Shown: positions 23,741 through 35,783 of the stretch, one piece after another
Layout of the letters: each line of letters starts with the position of its first letter
Numbering within the stretch: position 1 is the first letter of the stretch
Assembly (NCBI GenBank): GCA_034769895.1
Contig: CM068369.1
Span: forward strand, 427,825,479-427,889,478
Length of the DNA: 64,000 bases
DNA from: Magicicada septendecula
Lineage: Eukaryota; Arthropoda; Insecta; Hemiptera; Cicadidae
Direction of reading: 5' to 3'
Position numbers and translations under genes: made by a program
Notes under the pieces: generated by a model
Told to the model about the DNA's origin: nothing
Seen by the model: the letters and a program-made list of their open reading frames with translations, nothing else
Databases searched by the model: none

Positions 23741-25105
23741 ATGGCAGATAAAAATATAAATGGCAGTGTAAATGACAAAATGTTTGTGAGTGAGATGGGA
23801 AGTTATTCAACACCAATAAGTCAGATCGGCGAGTCTAGTACTACTGAGTCTGTTGAGTTAGACAGAATATCAGTAACACCCATCTCAACTCGGTCTGAAA
23901 AGAAAACAGATGAGACAAATGCCATCATACAATTATTATTACATAAATTTGATGAGAAGTTTAATAAATTTGATGAGAAATTTGAGGAACAGAGTGTAAA
24001 GTTAAATGAATTGAAAGAACAGAATAAAGAACAAAAAAGCGAAATTAAAGAAATTAACAGCAATTTCAATACCAAATTCGATGAAGTAAAAAATGAATTA
24101 AGAAACAAAATTTTAATTTTAACAAACAAATAAACGATATAAATGCACGTTTTGCAATATGAAAGAAAAAATAGTAGCATCAGTTAGCAAGAAGTTTGAT
24201 AAACAAATAAACAGAACAGATGACATAATTAATAACTTTACAAGGAAGAAAGTAGATGACAATTATGAGATTAAAATGGGGGTAGAGAATAGTGGAGAAA
24301 CAGATAAATTAAACGCAAATAAAGACGGTCAGATGACATATAATGAGGTAAGTAGGGGTGACAATAATGACAATAGAAGTAAAAATATGGTGTTAGAGAA
24401 TAATGGTGTGAATATAGAGAGTACTGATGAAGTTTTAGAGGAGATAGAATGTAATAATGGAATGTTAGTGTGTATTGATGAGTCAGAGAGAAAGTGGAGA
24501 GAGAGTATAAAGGTAGAGGGGTTGCAGGGGGTAAATTTTTCCCGTGATGTTGTTGTTGGGTGTTAAGAAAAGGCTTCACGAGTATATTTGGGAGACATGG
24601 TCTGCAAATAGTTGTCCCTTGATTTTCTGTGCATCTGATAGATGGTGCAGTAATAAAGTTGTAGTGCCCCCTGCATATATTGAGAGAGTGTGACTTGGTG
24701 TTATGATAAGCGATATTTTGAGAGAGAGAGAGGTATGGTGATAGGAAGATAAAGTTGTTTGATGTTGGGAGGAGTTATACAGAATTAAGAGAGAGAGTTA
24801 ATAATTATAGCAAGTACTTACCTTGGGTTGAAGCTGATGTAGCAGAAGTAGGAGATGATGTTATTAACGATGACTTTGTAACTTACCTGGTTGGGACAGA
24901 TAATACTAAAGGCGACAGGACCATAATCGATCATGACAAATTATATGAGATAATGATATGGAGTGATCATATTGATTATAATAGTATTGTGGAAAATTAT
25001 AAAAAATTGAATAATCTTTACATTGATAATTATAATATAAGGTATTCAATAAAAAATGATGTGTATAGACCTAAGGCTAGATTATTATATGATGATGGTG
25101 GATAA
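23741..25105 (+). pseudogene. Unrecognised LTR-element protein (coiled coil, DDGG C-terminus), decayed
   Basis: I do not recognise this gene. The ATG at 23741 begins MADKNINGSVNDKM. A low-complexity N-terminus is followed by a strongly charged coiled coil (about residues 70-130: KFDEKFNKFDEKFEEQ and on). After a frameshift near 24125 the frame continues through an acidic, Asn-rich part and NNGMLVCIDESERKWRES, then a Cys-containing segment (SANSCPLIFC, VVVPPAYIE), then GRSYTELRERVNNY, and ends ARLLYDDGG. Total about 450 codons, with stops at 24564-24566 and near 24690. The gene at 38364-39812 is homologous over the second half and has the same arrangement. Position after the primer site and the coiled coil suggest a Gag-like role, but there is no CCHC knuckle and no catalytic motif. 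Confidence 0.7.
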
Positions 25106-25816
25106 GTGTTTTATTGTTTATGAACATTTAATTATGTGAACAGTGTAGTTCTGAAATGGATTGTCTTATGGAGTGATTTATGGTCAATGATAACAAATAA
25201 TAAGTTGGATTGTATATTTTTGTGTGTTAATGCCAAAGTATTTGTGTATTACATTATGTTGTGTATTATATGTATTTTTATGTAAACCATGTAGATAATA
25301 GGAGTTGATTGAATAATAGTTATAACATTTTTTTTCAGACTAAATAAATGTAATGAGAATAATTGTGAAGTTTAAGGTAACTAAAGTAATTGTGAAATTT
25401 TAAATGATTGATTGAATTAAATACTGGAGATTAATTAATTAATTAATGTTATGATGATGAATTTAAATAATTTCTGAGATTTAGATGCTATAAAGAGTAG
25501 TATATGATTAAACAGATAATATATTTGGATATGGAGCTACATTATTGTTATGAGATAAGTGATGAATTTTCTAGGGTAATTTCAAGGATCATATTAAGGT
25601 GAAATGTTGTAAAATGTATGGGTAACAATGATAAGGCATTAGGTTAGTCAAAGTTAACTCTAATGGGTGTTAGAGAAATAAGAATTTTGGAAGTAAATAA
25701 TACAGAAACAGGGTAATAATAGGGACACAGTAGATAGTGCATATATGTAGAGAAGGTGAGTAATGTGTAATTGAAGAATAAATAGTTGGTGATATTTTGT
25801 AGTGAGGGTGAGGTGG
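25106..25816. other. AT-rich non-coding interior of the tRNA-Lys-type element
   Basis: Sequence between the DDGG stop codon and the nested solo LTR. I see no coding potential or conserved domain. The corresponding part of the minus-strand element is equally AT-rich. Confidence 0.6.
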
Positions 25817-26898
25817 TGTAATGGTACAGAATTGTGTGATCCCATAGTTTTTTTAAAATCAGTTTTAATTTTCAATTGTCAGTATCAACCTGTGAGGTGC
25901 CCCAGTTTAACCAGCAATACACTGTTAGCATAAACAACTGATGTCTGGAGACAGCCAGACTAGACGCATTACGTAATACTTTGCCAGCAGCAGTCTACCT
26001 TGTGAATCACAGTAAGCAGAGTTCTTCAACAGTATGCAGATTGTCATCAGAGAGTGAACAACTAACAGTAGTAAGCAGCAGCATACAGTTCATTAAAAGA
26101 AAACAGTGGCCTCGGGTGTGTAAGATAGGCCGAAGTTAAGGCCGGCCTATCCAATCAAATAACTAATTAAAACATCTTTTAATAACTATTAAAAGTGCAC
26201 ACAATGTAGCGGATTTAAGTGTATGACTTAATATTAACATGGGGAAATCAGTGAATTCAAATCAGTGAAAATCTAATACAACACAGTAAACTCAGTGCAA
26301 ACAGGGGCGTGAGTGCACCAGAAACAAGAAAGTGGTCAACGAGGCAGGGCAACAAACCATACAACCATACACGGTGAATGGGTAACTAACAACCCTAAAT
26401 ATACATATTTAAATCAGTTCAAAACAAATGATGATAACTTATTTACATGTAAATATAAATAATCGAGATCTCTAAGGGAAAGGATTTTTGTAAAAGTAAA
26501 TAGCAAGGGGAAAAGGGAAGTAAAATATGCATACTGGTTCATAATAACTTGGCATAGTCTAGTTGATCATTCACTGTTTATTAGTTGTTAATTCGCAAAT
26601 GCAAATTTCAATAAAATTCAGACTTTATTTCATATAAACCATGTGTAGAGAGTAAGTTATTACGCCTGTTTAACATAACCTGTCCTGTATGGAAAATCTT
26701 GCCTAAACGGACCTGGTAAGTAATTCAAAGTAAATAGTGGGGAAATGTATAAAGGTTTCCATACTTGTCCTTTTGTTTAAAAATATTGGTGGCGACCTAT
26801 AAGTTTGGGAATCTTCTGTTTTTGGTAAGTCAGGGCGAATGCGTAAAAAGGTAAGTAAAAGTTTAATATAAGGGGGGGTAAGGAAAAAGACCGTAACA
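25817..26898 (+). repeat. Solo LTR nested in the tRNA-Lys-type element, TSD GTGG
   Basis: The 1082-bp segment starts TGTAATGGTACAGAATTGTG and ends GACCGTAACA, with GTGG at 25813-25816 and 26899-26902. It aligns along its length with the solo LTR at 19910-20868. It carries an internal TGGCGACC at 26790-26797 followed by GGAATCTTCTG at 26808-26818 and two GGTAAGT sequences. Confidence 0.92.
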
Positions 26899-28049
26899 GT
26901 GGTAAGGAGTGATCAACGTGCGTCGTTGAGCAGGTACAGTACAAAGGGTCGAAGAGTGTTTGCCGAGATTATGGGAAGGGCAAAAGGAGATGAATGGAAT
27001 TGCCAAGGTCGGGAACACACATCCTAGATACAAAGAGGGTATTAGATATTTTATTATAAGAGGAGAATGGTATAAGTGGAATTAGTGTTGAAGGGGGTTA
27101 TTATTGAGAGATTGGTGTCACCCTATGCAAATCTGTTAATGGTAGTAGAAGGAAAGAAGGTGAGTAAGGTTATAGATATGTTAATGCCCATATAAATTGA
27201 ATCATTGTGAATAACGGAGAATCACCCAAACTAATTAATGAGGAAAATGTTAAATAGAAAATTCATAGTAGAAAGGTATTGATAAATGCAATGTGAATGA
27301 TAAATGAAATGTGATGTAACCTGAATGTAATAATAATTTTGAATTTTTTTTGGAGAATCTAAGGGCACAATAAATGTTAAATAATTAAGAGTATAAATAA
27401 AAGAGTTAATAAAAAGTTCAAGTTGTAATGTTGATAAATTTTATACAAATTATTTAAATGTGAATTGTTTATTTAATGTAAACGTAACAATGTTAATGTT
27501 CAAGATTAATGTTTTATTAGGTTGTATGGTCATAGTGTGTGTGGAAGGAGGTTACTATAGGGGGTAGTAACGTTATATGAATATTAAATATTAAGTAGAT
27601 AATGTTGATAATGATGATCAAAAGAATTATGATTTTGTATTACCAGAATAGGATCATGAAAGATGATCAATGAATTTTAAATAGATAGATTGTTTTGAAA
27701 TAGTGAACTTGTGTTTTGGTTCCATATAATAAATATATAGATAAATTGTTGTTGATTCTTTTAAACTTAATGAATTATTTTAAATATTATTGCATTAGTA
27801 AAGATTTATTTTCTTCTTGTGTGTGGGAAAGAGTTAAAATATTATCGACTGGAGTCGAAAAAATTTGATAAAATGTAGGAATGCAAAAGAGAAAGAGAGC
27901 TCTATAGTAAATCTTGTTTTATCTCTGTACTAGGGACAGTAGGAGTTAAGGTTAAAACCAATGCTTATTAACGTAAACCAATGAAACTAAGGGGAAACAG
28001 ATCAGTTGGGGATGTGGCATTATACAAGGCCACTCTTTGATTTTTTATT
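26899..28049. other. AT-rich non-coding interior of the tRNA-Lys-type element, right part
   Basis: Continuation of the element interior after the nested solo LTR. AT-rich, with no coding segment that I can support. Confidence 0.6.
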
Positions 28050-28344
28050 TAGATGTTTCAGAGTTTGGTGATGCTGTGGCGGTGGTCCTGAGCTGGCCAG
28101 CGCGTCAGAGCAGGAACGTCAAGTGCCTGACTGGCCTTGCGGTGTTGGGATCTCGAAAGAGAAGTCCAGTAACGTCAGGCAGGTGCCGTCACGATCACTG
28201 GACCAAAGGGTAAGTTAGATATTCTTGTTATATAAACACTAAAGGGGGTTGTGGCGACATATCCTAGCTGATCCCTTTAGGAAGTATGAATGAGTCAATG
28301 AGAGTTTTTATGCCTCGTCATAAAACCTCTCATTGAGGGGGTTT
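28050..28344 (+). promoter_or_regulatory. Conserved 3' block, hairpin and polypurine tract
   Basis: This GC-richer block is homologous to 36858-37110 of the minus-strand element (shared TAGATGTTTCAGAGT, GGGATCTCG, AGAGAAGTCCAGTAA, ATATCCT...CTGATCC). It ends in a 40-nt hairpin at 28296-28335, whose arms are CAATGAGAG/CTCTCATTG then TTTTATG/CATAAAA, and AGGGGGTTT at 28336-28344. The purine tract is the usual primer for plus-strand DNA synthesis. The hairpin is an extra shared by both elements; its role is unknown. Confidence 0.75.
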
Positions 28345-29528
28345 TGTAACAGTACAATAGGCCAGTATAGGGATTTTTGGGTATATAACAAATATAATTT
28401 TATTGTCAATCCAATGTTGAAATATGTGATGGTAAAATTTTCCATATATATGATACAACGCAGTTCGCCAGGACGAGTTGGCGTCAAGGTCAAGTGGCGT
28501 ACATGACCCACGGCAGCTAGTTTGCTAACAACCACAGGACCACTCATAAAATATGTCATCATAATAATGCAAACGTAATAACTGCACCATAAAACAAAGA
28601 CGTCATTGCCAGAGAACAATAGATTCGATGGCGCAGTAACCCTTTCACTTGGGGAACAAATGCCATATTGTCTTTCTCAGCTACTTTGTACTCCTTGAGC
28701 GAGCTGCACGTGCTACAAATTGCTGGCCAGCAAATATACAAAAATAGTTAAAAATGTAATTAAAGTGTGAAAAGTAAACTATTTACAACTAACAGCATAA
28801 AAATGTAATGTAGAATCAGTGGAAGCAGTAGAAACAGCAAGACAGTTAACATTCGGCAGAACAACAGTTGAGCAATGAGGGACGTCTGACTCGAACGGCA
28901 ATCATCTAAATTCAGGAAAGTACATACCTTCAAGATTTCAATTACATACCCTTTAAAATTTGAGCTCAAATAAAAGTTGCACACAAAAAATGTACCGTTA
29001 GAATAATGTGTATGGGAACATGTATGTGTGTGAGCTTGGGTGAGTGTATACCGGTATATGCATAGAATAAAATCACGAAGCATTGGTTTATGTTACGTGA
29101 TATAGGAAACGTAACTATGTGAAAGAGTAAACTGCAGTATGTTTAAATTCATTTTATAGTAACTTAAAGATGAAATATATATTCTGTAATTGAGTCACAC
29201 GTAAGGCTGATACAGCGAAAGTACTTTGCAGCCATTTTGTTTTTTGTGTTTTGGTGGAGACTCCATCTTGTTTTTGTTTTGAATGTTCAAATGTTTAAAA
29301 TTTCTGCAATTAAAAACACCAGTTTTCAATAGTGATATCAGAGTATGTTATTTCTAAAAACCATTCAGTCTCTGGCTCGCTTAAAGGACCTGGACCCGAA
29401 TTTGAAATATGTTAGGTTGGCAACAGCGCCACGTGGTGAATCAGTATATAAACAAAGCATAAGCGTTAACAAGATTTTAAAGGTAAGTAAGTGAAAATAT
29501 GCATAATTTATTTATGAGTTCGTTAACA
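28345..29528 (+). repeat. 3' LTR of the tRNA-Lys-type element
   Basis: Same ends as the 5' LTR (TGTAACAGTACAATAGGCC ... TTCGTTAACA), followed directly by the AGTA duplication. It has a much shorter GT run (near 29021) than the 5' copy and a few small indels. Confidence 0.95.
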
Positions 29529-29532
29529 AGTA

Positions 29533-30299
29533 CAAATATTGTAATGAGCACGGGACCACCTTAAATCAGTGGAATAAATCAATGAATGCCAGATACATCG
29601 ATACCTACAATTTATTAAGCTTCTATGAAACAAAAACATTCATGTTTCAGTAGTTATTCTAGTTATACAGTATGTTCAGAAAGGCATTGTGGACTCAGAG
29701 CCGGTAGCAAGCCACTTCTAGAATACTATGAGTCTTGTGTCCCCAGGGCGGGTGGTGTACAAGAAACTCAGGACATTGCACAATAGTGGACAACAGGCTT
29801 GCCCTTCTCTTTGCACAACCCTTCTCCTGCTACTGTGCTCTAGACTTAACACACTGGGAGTACTGTTTGGGTTGGTAACACTGTCTGTGTTTCACATAGG
29901 TAGAGAGGTTAGTTATAATACTTGTAGAGTTGCTGTTGTTGTAATGGTACATTTCCTTCAGCATATTCAATATAACCAAAAACCTATTTTCGTGTGCAAG
30001 ACATCAGAAAGCGAGAGCTTGGAATTTTTTGTACGTGACTTTTGGTATGAGAAGCAATGTCGTGGTGCAACTTCCCGGCAGCTGTACGTGCCTGACAACG
30101 AATTCCGCACATTCATGAAGCGTTGCATCAGCCAACTAGGTGATGTTCTCATAAGAAAGCAGATTAAACTGGTTAATGCAGGAACGGGGAGAGAGGCGGG
30201 GGTAGGACGCTTAAGCATCAGCGTCAGGCAGTCACAATCTTCACGCCAAACAGTTCAGATGGCAGCGGCAGACTCCAGAAGGCCGTGCCTTGGTAAAAA
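29533..30299. other. Unassigned sequence right of the LTR element
   Basis: A 194-codon frame is open on the plus strand at 29728-30312. The middle (KTSESESLEFFVRDFWYEKQ) is protein-like in composition, but I recognise no family. The last part overlaps sequence that resembles the U3 region of the neighbouring LTRs, so chance opening is possible. No feature is supported. Confidence 0.35.
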
Positions 30300-31110
<811 letters not shown>

Positions 31111-31225
31111 TTCTTTTCTTTTTATACTAATTTAATTGAACAATTACATTGTGTATGTACCTAACCATATACAGAATTATCATTGTTAAGCGCCATGGTT
31201 CTTTTGATTCAGGAATGCGTTTTTC

Positions 31226-31600
31226 TTGTTGAACATGTTTTTCTGTCAACTCACAGAAACAGCGAGTAATTACAGTTGGTTTCAACAAGATAGGACTACA
31301 TTGCACACACCTAACAGGTCAATGACACTTTCGGATGATGTCTTTAGTGAATGGATCATCTCAACAGGTTTGTGGCCTCCACAATCACCGGATTTGAGTC
31401 CATCAGGTTATTTTCTTTGGAGTGCAGCAAAGAAAACAGTGTATCACAGCAGACCATGCTCAGCTCAACAACTGAAAGCTGAGATAACTGCATAAATACA
31501 AAACATTTCATGAGATTAGCTGGTGGACGTGTTCGAAAGTAAACTGAAACATGTTCAGTGCTGTACTAACGTACAAGGCGATCACTTGAACATATTTTTT
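31226..31600 (+). pseudogene. mariner-like transposase C-terminal relic
   Basis: The frame reads YSWFQQDRTTLHT (second catalytic aspartate), then WPPQSPDLSPSGYFLW (third catalytic aspartate), then LKAEITA. After one stop it continues out of frame as VFESKLKHVQCCTNVQGDHL. This is the C-terminal half of a mariner-like transposase of the group with WFQQDGAxxHT and WPPRSPDLxxxDYFLWG. The first half is missing here. It belongs to the same general group as the relic at 12740/21546 but ends separately, so it is another copy. Confidence 0.8.
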
Positions 31601-32780
31601 AAGTTTTTGAAGGTATGTCATCTTCAAACTGTAATAAATGTATCAAAATTGTATTTAAGCATATATAAACAAAATTGTACTATTGTTATTCTATTATGTC
31701 AAGTGTTACATTGACTTTCCGAATGCGGAGGACAATTGTCCAATAAACATTATCACAACAAATAATAAAAGTCACAAATTAAATAAAACTATAACAGTCT
31801 GCTGCACAAATAAATTATCAACATTTGTCACTTTCTCTATTAGAAGTACAAAACACTTGTCCTGACAGTTTACAGAACTCAACTAGTTAAATATTGTTAT
31901 AGCACACCTTGATAAAGCAAGCAAGCAAAATTAATAAAACTGTAACATTTGAGAATATATCAGGTGAATCAAGCAATGCAAAGATAACTAAATGCAATAT
32001 ATGATACAATACTAATTATCTATGGTGCATCAGTATTACAATATGTTGTTAGATGTTGTGTACAACAGTTTATATCTTATGCCTAATAACAATAAATGTG
32101 ACATGTAAAAAATTCAAACTAATGCAAATCTTATAAGAAATAAAAAGCACCATAATTTTTTCTGGGTATAATTATACTAAAGATGGTTTTACAAATAGCA
32201 TAAAAGGAACTTATGATACAGTGCTTTGAACTAAATTCTGTTTGTACCCAACAACTCATTTCAGCTGATTCTTCTTGGCTGACCCCAGAAATGACAGTCC
32301 AGATTACAATGCCTATATCGCCAAAAAATTATTTATAACTGGCAAAACCTTCTGACAATCTTGCTAAAATGTAAAAGCCATCTACAACTTTCAACAATAG
32401 AACGAGCCTATATAAAACTAACAAATATACGTAGACCTTCATGAAAATTATACACTTTCTTATAAAATTTAAATTGTGTGTTCAGTTTTCAATATTTAAT
32501 ATTTATCAGCAAACAAAAAAACTGAAAAGATTAGTTTTGACATCCAATAAAAAACCTGCATAGAAGTTTCATATTATTGAGTATTTACATGAAAATGTTA
32601 TTTTCTAGTTATTATTATATACAATCACTCCAAATAAGTTGTAAAACAGCAAAACTAAATTTAATTATATAATCTGAAAACTATTTTTTAAGTCTTATAA
32701 TAACTTACGAACATAAAGATCTTTTCCAGTATTTTGTGATTTAGTTGGAAACATTATTTACCAGGCTGTTAAGCCGTGGT
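31601..32780. other. AT-rich non-coding sequence, nothing recognised
   Basis: Sequence between two transposase relics, inside the long Sbf intron. No coding segment or terminal repeats found. Confidence 0.5.
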
Positions 32781-32791
32781 CTACAGTTTGT

Positions 32792-34380
32792 ATGGACACA
32801 AACAGTACACCATGGACTAACAGCCCAGCAAATAATCTTTCCAACTATATTGACGCCGGCTGTGAAAACCAAAAGAATTCCATATTTTGTGATTTAGACA
32901 AATCAAACTTAGGTTTGTTGACAGATGCATTATCAAAGTCTGTAACATGTTCGAAATGCAATTCATTTGGCATTGAGGTAAGAAATACTGCTAATATTGG
33001 TTTAGGTAGCAAACTGGACATATTTTGTAAGAACTGCATGTATTCATATCCTTTATGTCTTCAAATACGAGCCAAGCTAAGAACATTTATAATATCCGAT
33101 TGGTTTACGGCTTATAGGTAAAGGTCATACAGCTGCAAAATCATAGTACGGCATCATAAATTTGCCATGTTCTCCAACAAAGTTTATACCTTATATAGAT
33201 GTTGTAGGGAATTGTGTTGAAGATATATGTTTTGAAAGTATGAAAGAAGCTATTGAGGAAGCAGTTTCTCTAAACGAAGGAGAGTGTAGTATCCCTGTAG
33301 CCATTGATGGAACGTGGCAGAAACGTGGCCACATGTAGCTGCATGAAGTAATCACTGCGACTAGTTTTGATTCAGGCAAAGTTACTGATGCTGCAATTTT
33401 GTCAAAATATTTCAAATGTTCCAATAAAGATACTGGTAGCCATCTTCCCTCATATACTCCCAACTTCAGTGGGGCAAGTGGAGGCATGGAGGTTCAGGGT
33501 GCTATGGAAGTTTTCAGTAGATCCTTGACAGCCTACAATGTAAGCTATACACAATATCTGGGTGATGGCGATTCAAAGAGTTTCTCAGCAATACAAGATA
33601 TGAGTCCCTATGGTAATAGCACCCCGATAACTAAGATAGAATGTATTGGGCATGTCCAGAAACGTATGGGCACAAGACTGTGGAAATTGAAAACAGAAAA
33701 CAATGGGCTAAAGTTGTTTGATGGAAAAGGCTTAGGAGGGAAGAACCAACTGTCATCAGCAGTAATTGATCAGCTACAAATGTACTACGGGTTAGCTATA
33801 AGATGTAACTCAAAAAGTGTAAATGACATGAGACAGGCTATTTGGGCTTTACTTTATCATAAATTATCTAGTGATGCTGACCCGCAACATGGGGTGTGTC
33901 CGAAAGGGAAAGACAGTTGGTGTAAATACCAGGTACAAATTGTTACAAATGGTACTTATACTCACAAACACAGTATTCCCTTGCCTGTAATGGAATTTAT
34001 CAAACCTGTATTTAAAAGTCTATTTGAACAAGAATGACTGAAAAAGTGTCTACACTGCAAGACACAAAATCTGAAGGAGAGTGTCAACAGTGTTATCTGG
34101 GCGAGGCTTCAAATAACTGGATTTGTTGGCATTAAAACTCTACATTTTGGAATATATGATGCAATTGCTACATTCAATAATGGACAGACTATTAAGTGCA
34201 CAGTATTCCGAAAACTGGGTATGTGTATTAGCAAAAATCAAGTCAATGCAATGAAAGACATGGATAAAGTGAGGTTACAGGACTCGACCCGAGCAACTAC
34301 AGACTTGATGAGAAGCTGGATGATTGTGAAGTGGATCCAGACAACCCAAGCTATGGAGCTGGCATGTTTTAAGTTAATAA
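32792..34380 (+). pseudogene. Mutator-like transposase relic
   Basis: Pieces on the plus strand match the arthropod Mutator-like transposase domain. At 32792-33115 lies an N-terminal zinc-binding part (VTCSKCNSFGIEV, IFCKNCMYSYP). At 33193-33340 is a segment with IPVAIDGTWQKRGH (first catalytic Asp) followed by a TAG. At 33399-34037 lies GDGDSKSF (second Asp), GHVQKRMGTRLW, KGKDSWCKYQ and VMEFIKPVFKSLF (candidate Glu). After the TGA at 34035 the same frame reads LKKCLHCKTQNLKESVNSVIW. The final part continues to about 34380. In working elements the enzyme excises DNA flanked by 9-10-bp duplications. Stops and a frameshift show a dead copy; I could not find its inverted ends. Confidence 0.85.
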
Positions 34381-34589
34381 TGTAAGTGTACAATGAAAAG
34401 TTTGTTTCACTTTTACATTAAAAATCTTTAAATACGATTTTCCGAAAACTATGTTTTCTAATTTTGTACACACTTTTTCAGAAACTACTGAAGATATCAT
34501 AATAAAATTTTTACCACAGTTTCTATGGATATTAGTTTCACACTATAACATGGGATTTTTGCAATATCTTTATTTATAAATGATTTATA

Positions 34590-35695
34590 TAACTACTAGC
34601 GAGTACCCGGCATGCGTTGCAATGCCACTCAAAGAAAGAAAGTGTTTGTATATATATAATATATAAAGACTTCGTTCGCGTGGTCTTCAATTTAATGCGA
34701 TAATATATTTAGAACAGAATCTATTCCATTGGGTTGCCATAGTAACCAGATCTAATAAGTTAGTTTTTTAAGACTCCAAAGGACCCCCCAGAGGATCGTA
34801 TCGAAAAAAACACCTGTCCTATGTTGGTTCTCCCGTTGCGTAAAATATTTGTGCCAAGTTTGGTTGAAATCGGTCCAGTGGTTTAGGAGGAGATGTGGAA
34901 GACCCCAAAGAACCCCCAAAAGAACCCCATCGAAAAAACACCTATCCTATGTTGGTTCTCCCTTTGCGTAAAATATTTGTGCCAAGTTTGGTTGAAATCG
35001 GTCCAGTGGTTTAGGAGGAGATGTGGAAGACCCCAAAGGACCCCCCGAAGTATCATATCGAAAAAAACACATTTCCTATGTTGGTTCTCCCGTTGCGTAA
35101 AATATTTGTGCCAAGTTTGGTTGAAATCGGTCCAGTGGTTTAGGAGAAGATGTGGAAGACCCCAAAGGACCCCATCGAAAAAACACCTGTCCTATGTTGG
35201 TTCTCCCTTTGCGTAAAATATTTGTGCCAAGTTTAGTTGAAATCGGTCCAGTGGTTTAGGAGAAGATGTGGAAGACCCCAAAGGACCTCCCAAAGGACCC
35301 CGTCGGAAAAAACACCTATCCTATGTTGGTTCTCCCGTTGCGTAAAATATTTGTGCCAAGTTTGGTTGAAATCGGTCCAGTGGTTTAGGAGAAGATGTGG
35401 AAGACCCCAAAGGACCCCATCGAAAAAACACCTATCCTATGTTGGTTCTCCCGTTGCGTAAAATATTTGTGCCAAGTTTGGTTGAAATCGGTCCAGTGGT
35501 TTAGGAGGAGATGTGGAAGACCCCAAAGGACCCCCCGAAGGACCCCATCAAAAAAAATTCATAAACCTTCGCGGGCGTGCGCACAACAACTCACCGAAGT
35601 TTCATCGCAATCGGATGAATGGTATAGGAACGCATACGGGACAAAGAAAGAAACAAACATTCATTTTTATAGATATACATAAATACAATTTTTAT
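34590..35695 (+). repeat. LINE-tail-like repeat carrying a minisatellite
   Basis: It starts ACTAGCGAGTACCCGGCATG, a form of the TAGC-(A/G)-TACCCG-GC motif that begins several insect repeats (also near 50765 and 51313). It contains six copies of GTTGAAATCGGTCCAGTGG and ends in TTTTATAGATATACAT. The phrase ATCGGTCCAG is common in 3' tails of RTE-like LINEs; I infer such an origin. No coding sequence. Confidence 0.5.
34770..35545 (+). repeat. Minisatellite, units of 116 and 128-129 bp
   Basis: GTTGAAATCGGTCCAGTGG starts at 34863, 34991, 35120, 35236, 35365 and 35481. The spacings are 128, 129, 116, 129 and 116. The longer units contain an extra ACCCCCCGAAGGAT-like piece. Related units stand at 52150-52530. 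The open frames through these repeats change phase between units, so I do not treat them as genes. Confidence 0.92.
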
Positions 35696-35783
35696 TATAA
35701 AAAAATTATTTTATAAAATCATTTTTTCTCACTTCAGAATGCCCTTATAAAAAAATCTTGTGTTACAGTGTAGTATACAGAGC

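Larger units (their letters stand above)
22309..29528 (+). mobile_element. Non-autonomous LTR retrotransposon (tRNA-Lys type), full length, TSD AGTA
   Basis: Two LTRs (22309-23497 and 28345-29528, about 98% identical by eye) with TG...CA ends are flanked by AGTA at 22305-22308 and 29529-29532. A tRNA-Lys-type primer site lies two bases after the 5' LTR, and AGGGGGTTT precedes the 3' LTR. The interior holds one decayed ORF (23741-25105) homologous to that of the minus-strand element at 35784-41133, followed by about 3 kb of AT-rich non-coding sequence carrying a solo LTR. I find no protease, RT, RNase H or integrase motif in any frame. It lies antisense in an Sbf intron. Confidence 0.92.

Noticed and set aside
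34893..35682. Plus-strand frames with repeated CWFSRCVKYLCQVWLKSV
   Set aside because: They are made by minisatellite units. Unit lengths of 116 and 128 are not multiples of three, so the frame is not kept through the array.
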